Shown here piece after piece: positions 41,785 to 50,930 of a stretch of DNA of 64,000 bases; the first letter of the stretch is position 1, and each line of letters starts with the position of its first letter. Origin of the DNA: Paenibacillus oleatilyticus (GTDB taxonomy: Bacteria; Bacillota; Bacilli; Paenibacillales; NBRC-103111); contig NZ_JAHNZO010000008.1 of assembly GCF_018998565.1 (NCBI RefSeq), positions 1 to 64,000 of the forward strand, in the 5' to 3' direction. The notes below the pieces were generated by a model that ran no database searches, had not been told where the DNA came from, and saw only the letters and a list, made by a program, of their open reading frames with translations. A program made the position numbers and the translations under genes.

Positions 41785-41831
41785 GTGTCGGTTGAGGCCG
41801 GATGTGGTATCATAGGAAGAAGGGGGAGTTT

Positions 41832-43439
41832 ATGCGCTTACAAACGAAGCTGATTTTGCTCATATGCACGCTCCTTTTCTCCGTGCTTACGTTAGCGGCG
41901 GGAGTTGTCGAATATATGGTGACTTCCATGATGGAAGACCAGATCGGAACCCGGGCGCTCAAGGTGGCGGAGACGGTGGCGGAAATTCCCGAAATCCGCC
42001 AAGCGTTCAAGCTTGCGGAGCCGTCGTCCGTCATTCAGCCGCTTGCCGAGCAAATTCGCGAAAAGACGGGGGCCTTGTACTTGGTCATCGGCAACCGCGA
42101 AGGAATACGGTACTCCCATCCGGTGCCCGAGCGGATCGGCAAAGAAATGGTCGGTGGCGATAACGGTCCGGTGCTCGAAGGCAAGTCGATCATCTCCAAG
42201 GCGGAAGGGTCCATGGGGCCTTCGCTGCGCGGAAAAGTCCCGATCCGGGGCGAGAACGGGGACGTGATCGGCATCGTATCGGTAGGCTTCCTCCTGGACG
42301 ATATTAACCGATGGGACGATGTGTACCAGCGGCGGCTTTTGCTTATTTCCCTTGCCGCTTTAGCTGTAGCGATGGCCGGAGCCGTCGTGATTGCGAGAGG
42401 CGTCCGGCGTTCGATTCACGGTCTGGAACCGGAAGAAATCGGAACGCTTTATATGGAGAAGAAAGCTATTCTCGAATCGATCCGCGAAGCGATACTCGCG
42501 GTGGACCGCAACGGCTTGATCACCTTGGCGAACCAGCAGACGCTGCGCATTCTGGGCCTTCCCGACGATACCAAGCTGATCGGCAAGCCGATCCGGGAAA
42601 TCGTTCCGAAATCCCGGCTGCTCAAGGTGGCTCGCACCGGCCAGTCCGAATTCGACGTCGAGATGATTATGCACGGTCAAGAGGTTGTCGCGAACCGGGT
42701 TCCGGTGTTCAATAGGCAAAATGAAGTCATCGGCGCCGTAGTCAGTTTCCGCAGCAAGTCGGAGGTGTACAGGCTCGCGGAGGAGCTGTCCCAGGTCAAG
42801 CGGTTCGCCGAGGGGCTGCGGGCGCAAACCCACGAATATTCCAATAAGCTGTACGTCATCTCCGGACTCATCCAGCTCGAATCGTATCAAGAGGCCGTCG
42901 AGATGATTTCCAAGGAAACGGATGTGCATCAAAATTTCATTCAGTTTATTATGCGGGAAATTCCCGACCCGGTGATCGGAGGATTGTTAATCGGCAAATA
43001 CAACCGCGCCCACGAGCTGAAAATCAAGTTCGAGATCGACCCCGAAACCTCGTTCAAGGATGTGCCCGCCCGGGTCGACCGGGATCTGCTCGTGACGATC
43101 ATCGGCAATTTAACGGACAATGCCATGGAAGCGCTGCTTGAATATTCTGCCGCCGATGAGAAGAAGGTTACCTTGTTTCTGAGCGATTACGGCGAAGACC
43201 TGATGATCGAATGCGAGGACAACGGTCCGGGCATCCCTGACGAATGGGCGGAGAACATTTTCCAGAAAGGCGTATCGAGCAAAGAGGGCGAGCATCGGGG
43301 CATCGGCCTTGCGCTCGTCAAGCATGCCGTGGATAAGCTCGGCGGTCGGATCTTGCACGAACCGTCGGGGGAGGGCGGCACCGTGTTCTCGGTTGTCATT
43401 CCGAAACGGGTCGAACCGAAGAAAGGGGAAGGAACTTGA
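41832..43439 (+). CDS. CitS/DctS-type sensor histidine kinase
   Basis: A 535-residue membrane sensor. One helix near 7-30, an extracytoplasmic Cache/PAS domain (GALYLVIGNREGIRYSHPVPERIG, GKSIISKAEGSMGPSLRGKVPI), a second helix near 165-190, a cytoplasmic PAS domain (AILESIREAILAVDRNGLITLANQQ), a SpoB-type helical hairpin with the phospho-accepting His in RAQTHEYSNKLYVISGLIQLE, and a HATPase domain with NLTDNAMEAL, DNGPGIP and HRGIGLALVKHAV. The GPSLRGKVPI stretch is typical of CitA/DcuS sensors of C4 or C6 acids. The ATG at 41832 follows AGGGGGAG. Confidence 0.9.
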   Translation: MRLQTKLILLICTLLFSVLTLAAGVVEYMVTSMMEDQIGTRALKVAETVAEIPEIRQAFKLAEPSSVIQPLAEQIREKTGALYLVIGNREGIRYSHPVPERIGKEMVGGDNGPVLEGKSIISKAEGSMGPSLRGKVPIRGENGDVIGIVSVGFLLDDINRWDDVYQRRLLLISLAALAVAMAGAVVIARGVRRSIHGLEPEEIGTLYMEKKAILESIREAILAVDRNGLITLANQQTLRILGLPDDTKLIGKPIREIVPKSRLLKVARTGQSEFDVEMIMHGQEVVANRVPVFNRQNEVIGAVVSFRSKSEVYRLAEELSQVKRFAEGLRAQTHEYSNKLYVISGLIQLESYQEAVEMISKETDVHQNFIQFIMREIPDPVIGGLLIGKYNRAHELKIKFEIDPETSFKDVPARVDRDLLVTIIGNLTDNAMEALLEYSAADEKKVTLFLSDYGEDLMIECEDNGPGIPDEWAENIFQKGVSSKEGEHRGIGLALVKHAVDKLGGRILHEPSGEGGTVFSVVIPKRVEPKKGEGT

Positions 43440-44164
43440 AGGCTGATGCTGCGAATGCGACCCCGCCGATCCGCGTGCTGATCGTCGAAGACGATGAACG
43501 GATCGCGGAGATTAACCGGCGCTTCGTCGAGAAAGTGCCGGGGTTTGGCGTCGTCGGCATAGCGACCGACGAGCCGCAGGCGCTTGAACTGTTGAGCGTG
43601 CTGGAGCCGGATTTGGTGCTGCTCGACATTTATTTTCCGGAGACCAGCGGGCTTGAGCTGCTTCGTACCATCGGCCAGCAGCACCGGCAGGCGGACGTCA
43701 TCATGATTACAGCGGCCAAGGAGGTCGAAGCCGTCCGCGAAGCGATCCGCGGCGGCGTCTTCGATTATATTATTAAGCCGGTGCTCTTCAACAGAATGCA
43801 GGAGACGCTGCAGCGGTACGAATCGTTTCATCGGACGATCAAGCAGCTGCGTCAGGAGAACGCCTCGATCGGCCAGGACGAGATCGACCGGCTGCTTCAA
43901 GGCAGTGCAAAAAAAGAAGCCCCCGGTCCGGGAGCTTCCCTGCCCAAAGGCATCGACAAGCTGACGCTGGATAAAATCGTCCAGGCGATTTCCGAGGCGA
44001 ACGCGCCGCTCACCGCGGAAGAAACGGCGAAGCGGGTCGGCGTCAGCCGCTCTACGGCCAGGCGCTACTTGGAGCATTTGGCGGAAGACGGCAAGCTTCG
44101 CGCCGATTTGTCATACGGAGATGTCGGACGACCGGAGCGGGTGTACTTTCGGGAAAATAAATGA
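43436..44164 (+). CDS. CitT/DctR-type response regulator
   Basis: A 242-residue regulator starting at TTG 43436, overlapping the kinase stop by four bases behind AAAGGGGAAGG. The receiver domain has the acid pair EDD (18-20), phospho-acceptor Asp 64 in LLDIYFPET, and Lys 114 in YIIKP. The C-terminal 75 residues form a winged/HTH domain (TAEETAKRVGVSRSTARRYLEHLAEDGKL). Its best target is the tctCBA promoter. Confidence 0.88.
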   Translation: MKADAANATPPIRVLIVEDDERIAEINRRFVEKVPGFGVVGIATDEPQALELLSVLEPDLVLLDIYFPETSGLELLRTIGQQHRQADVIMITAAKEVEAVREAIRGGVFDYIIKPVLFNRMQETLQRYESFHRTIKQLRQENASIGQDEIDRLLQGSAKKEAPGPGASLPKGIDKLTLDKIVQAISEANAPLTAEETAKRVGVSRSTARRYLEHLAEDGKLRADLSYGDVGRPERVYFRENK

Positions 44165-44174
44165 GGTAAATTAT

Positions 44175-44789
44175 TTATTCCATTAAATACTTTTCCGTCA
44201 AAATCGACAGCAGCTGGATGCCGACTTCATTGTGCCCGCCCTCGGGGATGATGAGGTCGGCATATTTTTTGGAAGGCTCGATGAAGGCTTCATGCATCGG
44301 CTTGACCGTCGTCAAATATTGGTCGTATACGGATTGGATCGACCGGCCGCGCTCCTCGATATCGCGAAGCACTCGGCGCAGAATCCGTACGTCCGGATCG
44401 GTGTCCACGAACACCTTGATATCCAGAATGCCGCGAAGCTGCTCGTCCGACAATACATGGAGTCCCTCGATCATGACGATTTTGTTCGGCTTCAGTTCCA
44501 CGGTTTGAGTGGTTGACCGCGCATGCTTGGAAAAATCGTAGACGGGTGCGGTCACAACCTCGTGGTTCTTGAGCTGCTTCAAATGCACCAGCAGCAATTC
44601 GTTATCGAAGGCGAACGGGTGGTCGTAATTGATCGATTCCCGTTCCGTGAGGGATATATGCGAGTGATCCTTGTAGTAATTGTCCTGCGAAATAAACGTC
44701 ACTTTGTCGGATCCGAGCCGGTCGATAACGGAGCGTGCGACCGTCGTTTTGCCCGAACCTGTGCCTCCTGCGATACCGATGATTAACAT
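44175..44789 (-). CDS. udk: Uridine kinase
   Basis: A 204-residue P-loop kinase that phosphorylates uridine and cytidine in pyrimidine salvage. GIAGGTGSGKTTVARSV is the Walker A loop, ISQDNYYKDHSHIS and NYDHPFAFDNELLL carry the base and sugar-binding residues, and RRVLRDIEERGRSIQSVYDQYL is the lid with the conserved Arg. It ends ten bases after the convergent response regulator gene. Confidence 0.92.
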   Translation of the reverse strand: MLIIGIAGGTGSGKTTVARSVIDRLGSDKVTFISQDNYYKDHSHISLTERESINYDHPFAFDNELLLVHLKQLKNHEVVTAPVYDFSKHARSTTQTVELKPNKIVMIEGLHVLSDEQLRGILDIKVFVDTDPDVRILRRVLRDIEERGRSIQSVYDQYLTTVKPMHEAFIEPSKKYADLIIPEGGHNEVGIQLLSILTEKYLME

Positions 44790-44954
44790 AAAGGGGAAAA
44801 TGCCTCCTGCCGCGTAAGATCAAACTTCAATTTTAGTATTGTAGCACAAATGCCCCCGGAACACGAGTCCGGTCGAACCTTGTCACATATTCTTCGGAGC
44901 TTTTGGCAAAATAACGCTATTGCCGAACATTACACGACAAAGGGGCGAGAACGG

Positions 44955-45770
44955 ATGAGTGTACAGACGCTGCAACAACCTAACATGACGCTTCCGGGGC
45001 TTAAAGACAAAGTCGCAGTCGTCTCCGGCGCCGGCTCGGGGATCGGCCGCGCTGCCGCCATAGCCTTAGCGAAGCAGGGAGCGAAGGTATGTCTGCTCGA
45101 CCTGCTGAACGACCGCACCGAGCAGGTGAAGCAGGAGCTGACAGCCATGCAGGCCCAGACGATCACGGTCGACGTGGACGTTTCCGACCCGCTGCGGGTG
45201 AAGCAGGCGATCGATACGGCGGCAGGAACTTGGGGACGGCTCGATGTCGTCTTTGCCAATGCGGGCATTAACGGTGTGCTGGCGCCGATCGAGGATATGA
45301 AGCCGGAAGATTGGGACCATACGCTGTTCGTCAATCTGAAAGGGACGTTTCTGTGCGTGAAATACGCGATTCCTCATATGAAGCAAAAGGGCGGAAGCAT
45401 CATCGTTACCAGCTCGATCAACGGCAGCCGCGTCTTCTCGAACTTCGGGATGTCGGCGTACAGCACGTCCAAGGCGGGTCAGATCGCTTTTGCGAAGATG
45501 GCGGCGCTTGAGCTTGCCCGTTATAAAATCCGGGTGAACGCCGTGTGTCCGGGCTCGATCAAAACCCACATCAATCAAAGCACGCATCCGTCGCCGGAGC
45601 TGGAGAAAGTCAAGATCAAGGTCGAATATCCGGAGGGTAATCAGCCTCTGGAGCACGGTCCCGGACAGCCGGAGCAGGTGGCGGATCTGGTCGCTTTTCT
45701 CGCCTCGGACGCTTCGAGCCACATTACCGGAACGGAAATCTTCATCGACGGGGCGGAGTCGTTTATTTGA
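44955..45770 (+). CDS. Short-chain dehydrogenase/reductase
   Basis: A 271-residue classical SDR. TGxxxGxG nucleotide loop SGAGSGIGRAAA (residues 24-35), NAGI at 102-105, catalytic Ser near 153 and Tyr 169 / Lys 173 in SAYSTSKAGQ are present, then PGSIKTHI. Members reduce or oxidise sugars, steroids or polyols; the substrate is unknown. AAAGGGGCGAG precedes the ATG at 44955. The fusion gene begins 51 bases later without a clear terminator between, so they could be co-transcribed. Confidence 0.85.
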   Translation: MSVQTLQQPNMTLPGLKDKVAVVSGAGSGIGRAAAIALAKQGAKVCLLDLLNDRTEQVKQELTAMQAQTITVDVDVSDPLRVKQAIDTAAGTWGRLDVVFANAGINGVLAPIEDMKPEDWDHTLFVNLKGTFLCVKYAIPHMKQKGGSIIVTSSINGSRVFSNFGMSAYSTSKAGQIAFAKMAALELARYKIRVNAVCPGSIKTHINQSTHPSPELEKVKIKVEYPEGNQPLEHGPGQPEQVADLVAFLASDASSHITGTEIFIDGAESFI

Positions 45771-45821
45771 TGCTCTGGCGACAGGACTATAGAACCCGAA
45801 AAAAGCAAAGGAGGTTACCAA

Positions 45822-48524
45822 GTGATCGTAGAAAGCCAGTTGCAAGCTGCTAGGGAGAAGCTTTTCCCTTTGCATGATATCGCTCCTTTGTCGTCTGATG
45901 ATTTTCGCGATTTGGTAAGACGGAGAGCCGTTTCGGTTTTACGTCTGACACCCGATGAACAGGAATGGGTTACCAACGAAGAGCTGAGAAGAGAAACCGA
46001 GCGGCTACTGCTTGAGAAAATCAATCGGGAGAGTAATCTTCTGCCTGTTGATTTTTTAATTAAAGGAGTGGAAAGGGCGAAGGCGGTCGGTCGCATCATT
46101 ACCCCATCCGGTTTGGGAACAGGGTTCCTTATCGATCGGGGAGTGGTCATGACGAACAATCATGTTCTTCACGATATCGAGGAGGCCGGATTAAGCTTCA
46201 TCGAATTCGACTACGAAGAACACAAGAATGTTGTTAAGGTCAAGCTGAAGCCAAGCGAATTATTCCTTACGGTTAAGGAACTGGACTTTACGATCGTTGC
46301 TTGCGAGTCCGCAGGAATCGAGCAAATCACGCCGGTTAAGCTGGTAAGAAATCCAACCACGATTACGCGCGGCGAATACGTCAATATTATTCAGCACCCC
46401 AGAGGCCGAAAAAAAGAAATTGCCCTGCAGGACAATACCGTAAGCTACGTGTATGATAAAGTTATTCATTATTCAACGGATACGGAAGCCGGCTCGTCCG
46501 GTGCAGCCGTATTCAATAACAAATGGGAGCTGGTCGCCCTTCATCGCTCCGGCTTGAACGAAGCGACGCCGCTAAACGAAGGAGTACGCATTTCCGCTAT
46601 TGTGAGCAAGCTGATCTCGATGACCCAAAGCGGAGACGCCGGAGCTGCCCGCATCACGAGTACGCTTGAGGACCGCTCGCCTTACTTGGGTTATTACGAT
46701 GTGGCAGGGTTAATCGATAGTCAAGAAGCGCTGCTCGAAGTCGAAGTGCCTACCTACAAAGGGGATAAACGATTCGCCGACATCGGATTTTGGAATATCG
46801 AGCACTTTAACAACACCTCGAATGAGCAAAGAGTCAAGGACGTAGCACGGGTTGTGGGCAATCTGTCCATGGACGTTCTAGGCTTGGTGGAGGTGGAAAG
46901 AAGAGCGCTGGACCGCCTTATTGAAGCTATAAAACAACTCAACGGCACGGTAATGAAATATGTTTATCTGGATTCGACCGGAAATCAGGATTTAGCTGTT
47001 CTGTATGATACGGCTACGACGGTAGTGGAGCTGAGAGACGATATTAACCGTAAATATCATAATCTGCTTCATTCCACCGTTGCAAACAGGCCTGCTTTTC
47101 CACAGCAGCGGGAACCGCTGTTCGCGAAGTGTACCGTGAAGGAAGAAGGCAAGGATGTCGAGTTTCTCATGATTGTCGTTCATCTGAAAGCGATGAGAGA
47201 CCCCGAAAGCACGGAAAGACGCAAGTTAGCGGCGGAGGTTATATCCGTGATCATCGAGGACTTGAAACGCGACGAAGCGTTTCGGCATCTTCCTATCGTG
47301 CTTGGCGGTGATTTGAATGATGATGCAGGCAGTGTTTCTTTATCGCCGATTATGAATTCTCCATCCTTGGTTACGTTAACGCGTGATGATGCGGATGCCG
47401 GTCACATTTCTTATTTGGAAGATCCGTTTTCCTTAATCGACCATATCGTCGTGAGCCGGGATATGAACGTCGGCTCTATCCAGCAGGATGATGCGGCCAT
47501 CGTCAGACTGGACCAAAGCGTGCAGCAGTTTGTAAGAGACATTTCCGACCATGCGCCATTGGTTCTGAGGGTGATTTATCGGGACGAGGAAATGCTGGCG
47601 CTGCCGGGATTGCTCCCGCCGTTGCCGGGCGTTCAATTTATGGCCGGCAGCACGCTTGATCGGACGCTGCTTAAACTGCAGTTAAGCCGAAGCCGCCTGG
47701 AAAGCGAACGTGTTTATTATGACGAAGAGAAAGACAGGCTGAGTATCGTAGATTATTACCGTTCCGTCAACCTGCGGTCCGGCAGCGGGGAGGAGCTGTT
47801 CCGAGATCTTCATCGCCTTCTGCTTCACTCGCATACGAACGTTTTATCTTATGACCGAAGCCGGTCTGAACTGTATTCGCGGGTCGATTTAAGGGAGAAC
47901 GGAAAGCTTCGGAGTCTCTACTCCAGCCGGGATTTGGATCCCGAACGCTTGATCCTGGAAGACTTTGCATTCGAACAACAAAAGAAGGGGTTTATCGAAA
48001 CTTTGCCTGATTTTGAACGGATGAATGCAGAAGAACTGCAGCAAATGTTGGACGAAAAGTTCCAATTTAACGTCGAGCATGTCGTGCCCCAGTCCTGGTT
48101 CGATAAACGAAACCCTATGCTCGGCGATATACACCACCTGTTCGTCTGCGAAGCGGATTGCAACAGCTTTCGAGGCAACGTCCCGTATTTCGATTTTGCC
48201 GACTACACGCCTGAAGCGTATCAAGAAACGATTCGAAACGAATGCGGCAAAAGGGGCGGATTGATCAGATTCGAGCCGGAAAACGGAAAAGGCGAAGCGG
48301 CGAGAGCCGTGCTCTATTTCCTGCTCCGCTACCCCGGCAAAATCAACGGGAACCAACGGATCCGGATCGATATCGAGATGCTGCTTGCCTGGCATAGGGA
48401 GCATCCGGTTACGATGTATGAGAAGCACAGGAATCGTGCGATCTTTGAGCTGCAAGGAAACCGCAATCCCCTAATCGACTTTTCCGAAGCGGCCGATCGA
48501 ATTCGTTTTGAGCTGGGGCTCTAA
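45822..48524 (+). CDS. Serine protease - EEP nuclease - EndA nuclease fusion
   Basis: A 900-residue cytoplasmic protein (no signal peptide or membrane helix) starting at GTG behind AAAGGAGG. Residues 1-85 are helical. About 85-265 is a V8/trypsin-like protease with His114 (TNNHVL), Asp155 (ELDFTIV) and Ser226 (EAGSSGAAV). About 315-585 is an endonuclease/exonuclease/phosphatase-fold domain with Asn325 (FWNIEHF), Glu357 (LVEVE), Asp497 and Asn499 (GGDLND), Asp540-His541 and Asp577-His578 (SDHAPL). About 640-900 is an EndA/Endonuclease I-type nuclease with His753 (EHVVPQSW), His771-His772 (GDIHHLF) and Asn781-Arg784-Asn786 (NSFRGN). All three catalytic sets look intact. Four 60-base lines I counted have 38-47% G+C against 58% in the preceding gene. 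A defence or DNA-damage role is inferred, not shown. Confidence 0.85.
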   Translation: MIVESQLQAAREKLFPLHDIAPLSSDDFRDLVRRRAVSVLRLTPDEQEWVTNEELRRETERLLLEKINRESNLLPVDFLIKGVERAKAVGRIITPSGLGTGFLIDRGVVMTNNHVLHDIEEAGLSFIEFDYEEHKNVVKVKLKPSELFLTVKELDFTIVACESAGIEQITPVKLVRNPTTITRGEYVNIIQHPRGRKKEIALQDNTVSYVYDKVIHYSTDTEAGSSGAAVFNNKWELVALHRSGLNEATPLNEGVRISAIVSKLISMTQSGDAGAARITSTLEDRSPYLGYYDVAGLIDSQEALLEVEVPTYKGDKRFADIGFWNIEHFNNTSNEQRVKDVARVVGNLSMDVLGLVEVERRALDRLIEAIKQLNGTVMKYVYLDSTGNQDLAVLYDTATTVVELRDDINRKYHNLLHSTVANRPAFPQQREPLFAKCTVKEEGKDVEFLMIVVHLKAMRDPESTERRKLAAEVISVIIEDLKRDEAFRHLPIVLGGDLNDDAGSVSLSPIMNSPSLVTLTRDDADAGHISYLEDPFSLIDHIVVSRDMNVGSIQQDDAAIVRLDQSVQQFVRDISDHAPLVLRVIYRDEEMLALPGLLPPLPGVQFMAGSTLDRTLLKLQLSRSRLESERVYYDEEKDRLSIVDYYRSVNLRSGSGEELFRDLHRLLLHSHTNVLSYDRSRSELYSRVDLRENGKLRSLYSSRDLDPERLILEDFAFEQQKKGFIETLPDFERMNAEELQQMLDEKFQFNVEHVVPQSWFDKRNPMLGDIHHLFVCEADCNSFRGNVPYFDFADYTPEAYQETIRNECGKRGGLIRFEPENGKGEAARAVLYFLLRYPGKINGNQRIRIDIEMLLAWHREHPVTMYEKHRNRAIFELQGNRNPLIDFSEAADRIRFELGL

Positions 48525-48588
48525 GGCTTCCGTCTTCCCCTAAACGGAAATCCGTACTGATCGGACAGGTGGCGCGGGGAAGCCTTTT
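48523..48588 (+). terminator. Terminator after the fusion gene
   Basis: AAGGCTTCC pairs with GGAAGCCTT across a large loop holding its own ACGGA/TCCGT stem; TTTTAT follows. It ends transcription right at the stop codon of the fusion gene. Confidence 0.7.
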
Positions 48589-48685
48589 ATGATATGCTCG
48601 CTTCAAGGTCTAAGCTCCGTTCGGATCGGAACGTTCGAGGCAATCCGCCGAACAGCTGCCTACGGCTCTGGGAGGGGGAGAGAGC

Positions 48686-49078
48686 ATGAACGAATTTATC
48701 AAGATCAAGGAGCTGGAAGGGGATCTGAAAATTTCTCATAAAAAGAGGGATTTCGGACTAACGGTCTCGACCAAAGAGCTCGTTTTCCAAAAGCCGCATA
48801 CCAATTATCATATCAAGCTTGAAGATATCATCAGCATCTTGCCGTACGAGCCGCCGTCCGGCGTCCGTCCGATTACGTTCCAAAAAAGCGGCGCCTACGG
48901 AAGCGAAACCGTCAGCATGCACTCCGGGATGCCGCATTACCGCCTGTACGTGAAAGAAGCGACGGTGCATAACCGCAGCGGCATATTTCGGCTTGACGGC
49001 GCGCAGTTTGTATTGCCGATCTTGCGAGACTTGCTGCTCGCGATTTCCCAGTACGGCGGGCTCAAGAGCATTACTTGA
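48686..49078 (+). CDS. Unknown PH-like-fold protein, 130 residues
   Basis: A soluble protein of alternating beta strands (KISHKKRDFGLTVSTKELVFQ, NYHIKLEDIISILPYEP, HYRLYVKEATVHNRSGIFRL, then a C-terminal helix LPILRDLLLAISQYGGL). Seven strands followed by one helix recall a bacterial PH/GRAM-like fold, but the match is only by pattern. GGGAGGGGGAG precedes the ATG. It begins 100 bases after the fusion's terminator, so it is probably a separate unit. Confidence 0.6.
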   Translation: MNEFIKIKELEGDLKISHKKRDFGLTVSTKELVFQKPHTNYHIKLEDIISILPYEPPSGVRPITFQKSGAYGSETVSMHSGMPHYRLYVKEATVHNRSGIFRLDGAQFVLPILRDLLLAISQYGGLKSIT

Positions 49079-49097
49079 CAGCTTTTTCATGCCCGGT

Positions 49098-49132
49098 CCT
49101 GTTGCAGTGCTATGCTGGCAGCAGGGCTTTTT
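49098..49132 (+). terminator. Terminator after the 130-residue gene
   Basis: CCTGTTGC pairs with GCAGCAGG (one G-U pair), then GCTTTTT. Confidence 0.8.
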
Positions 49133-49149
49133 GTGCTGGGGAAAATGGC

Positions 49150-49181
49150 GAAAACCCGCCGGAACGGGGATTCCGCGGGTT
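49150..49181 (-). terminator. Terminator of the small secreted protein gene
   Basis: On the minus strand AACCCGC-GGAA...TTCC-GGCGGGTT is followed by TTCGCCATTTT. Confidence 0.7.
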
Positions 49182-49206
49182 CTGGCGAGCAGATTGTTTT
49201 TGAAGC

Positions 49207-49542
49207 TTAATCTGTCACATAAATAACGTATTCCTTGACCGGTTTTCCGTTCTTTAGCTGGATCAACAGCGAATCGCCATGTACGGTTGCTTCCAGATAC
49301 CATACGCCTTTCTTTTTGTACACCTTGGCGTTTTCTCCCTGTACTTTGTAGGTATACCCCGAAGCAGAGTATAACTCTCTGACTTCGCCTTTATTCATGT
49401 ACCAAGGATCTTCGTAGTATGCTTGGCTTCCTGCCGACGGGGAAGCAAAAGCAGGCTCGGTTGCTGCAAAGCTCGCCGTAGGCGAGAGAGCGCTGGCGAA
49501 AACGGCTGCGGTCAAGGTTAAGATTGTGAGTGATTTTTTCAT
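49207..49542 (-). CDS. Small secreted protein of unknown function
   Basis: A 111-residue precursor starting MKKSLTILTLTAAVFASALSPTASFA, a Sec signal peptide with an AFA-type cut. The mature 85 residues look like a small beta barrel (GYTYKVQGENAKVYKKKGVWYLEATVHGDSLLIQL). GGAGG precedes the ATG at 49542. Like the secreted protein at 29765 it is monocistronic. I know no function for it. Confidence 0.7.
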   Translation of the reverse strand: MKKSLTILTLTAAVFASALSPTASFAATEPAFASPSAGSQAYYEDPWYMNKGEVRELYSASGYTYKVQGENAKVYKKKGVWYLEATVHGDSLLIQLKNGKPVKEYVIYVTD

Positions 49543-49677
49543 ATGTCGTTCCTCCTTGATTAAGTGATGTTCGATTGACAATTGCATCATACACCAATTC
49601 ATGGAAAATTATAGGGTTCTGGAAAATCTTGCAGAAAAGCGGGCATTTCTTGTGAAAAGAATGTCGAATTTCGTATG

Positions 49678-49707
49678 CTAGTACTGCGGTTCGGTACCTA
49701 GTATAAT
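49678..49707 (+). promoter_or_regulatory. Imperfect palindrome over the ADH promoter
   Basis: CTAGTAC (49678-49684) and GTACCTAG (49694-49701) are inverted repeats with one unpaired base, directly followed by the -10 box TATAAT (49702-49707). The -35 region is not consensus, so a regulator bound to this dyad probably controls the promoter. Confidence 0.55.
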
Positions 49708-49742
49708 ATATAGAATGCATAAGTATTGAAGGAGGAATGACG

Positions 49743-50912
49743 ATGAATTCGTTTGATTTTCATAATCCGACCAAAATCTTGTTCGGTGCGGGCAAGCTGG
49801 AGCGGCTGGGCGAGCAGGTAGCGGCCTGCGGCAGCAAAACGGTACTGCTCGTTTATGGCGGCGGAAGCATCAAAAAGACCGGCCTGTACGACCGTGTTCT
49901 CGCGCAGCTTGCCAGTGCGGGTGTTCGAACCGTTGAGCTGCCCGGCGTCGAGCCGAATCCCCGGGTTACGACAGTACGCAAGGGAATCGAGCTGTGCCGC
50001 GCGGAAGGCGTCGATTTGATTCTGGCCGTAGGCGGGGGCAGCGTAATCGATGCAGCCAAAGCCGTGGCTGTCGGCGTTCCGTATGAAGGAGACGTCTGGG
50101 ATTTTCTGATGCGAAAAGCGAAAATTACGGCAGCGCTGCCGCTTGGCACGGTGTTGACCTTATCGGCAACGGGCTCCGAAATGAACGGTAATGCCGTCAT
50201 CACCAACTGGGAAGAAAAGCTGAAGAAATCGTTCGCCAGCATTTATGCTTATCCCAAATTTTCCATTCTGGACCCGACGCTGACGTACTCGGTGCCCGCG
50301 GATCAAACGGTGAACGGGATCGTGGACATGATGTCTCACGTCTTCGAGCAATATTTCAGCCTCACGCCGGATACGCCTCTGCAAGAGCGGCTCTGCGAAT
50401 CGATCCTGCAAACGATCATCGAGAACGGCGAGCGGGCTCTCGCCGAGCCGGAGCATTACGAAGCTCGCGCGAACTTGATGCTGTGCGGCACCTATGCGCT
50501 GAACGGCGGCATGATCAGCGTCGGCGTACAGACCGACTGGGCGACGCACGCCATCGAGCACGAGGTGAGCGCAATCTATGATATTGCGCATGCGGCGGGG
50601 CTTTCCATTTTGTTCCCGAACTGGATGAAGTATGTGTACCACAGCCGTCCGGACCGGTTCGTGCAGTTTGCCGTCCGGGTGTGGAACATCGATCCCGCAG
50701 GCAAAAGCGAAGAAGAAATCGCGTTGGCCGGCATTCAGGCGACGAGGGACTATTTTACGCGCATCGGTGCGCCTGCCCGGTTGGCCGATCTCGGTATTGG
50801 AGAGAGTGAAATCGGCCGAATGGCGAAGGAAGCCGTCAAGTTCGGTCCGATCGGATCGTTCAAGGTGCTGCATGAGGACGATGTGAAGGCTATTTTGCAA
50901 CTAAGCTTATAA
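49743..50912 (+). CDS. Iron-containing alcohol dehydrogenase (BdhA/YugJ-type)
   Basis: A 389-residue NAD(P)H-dependent type III alcohol dehydrogenase. FHNPTKILFGAGKLERLGE opens the nucleotide domain, VGGGSVIDAAKAVA is the phosphate loop, LSATGSEMNGNAVI and the metal-binding His residues in MSHVFEQYF, THAIEHEVSA and DIAHAAGLSILFP are present, matching the butanol dehydrogenase group. The ATG at 49743 lies seven bases after GGAGG; the one two codons earlier is too close. An MFS gene follows 18 bases after its stop. Confidence 0.9.
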   Translation: MNSFDFHNPTKILFGAGKLERLGEQVAACGSKTVLLVYGGGSIKKTGLYDRVLAQLASAGVRTVELPGVEPNPRVTTVRKGIELCRAEGVDLILAVGGGSVIDAAKAVAVGVPYEGDVWDFLMRKAKITAALPLGTVLTLSATGSEMNGNAVITNWEEKLKKSFASIYAYPKFSILDPTLTYSVPADQTVNGIVDMMSHVFEQYFSLTPDTPLQERLCESILQTIIENGERALAEPEHYEARANLMLCGTYALNGGMISVGVQTDWATHAIEHEVSAIYDIAHAAGLSILFPNWMKYVYHSRPDRFVQFAVRVWNIDPAGKSEEEIALAGIQATRDYFTRIGAPARLADLGIGESEIGRMAKEAVKFGPIGSFKVLHEDDVKAILQLSL

Positions 50913-50930
50913 GAGGGAAGAAGACTCATC

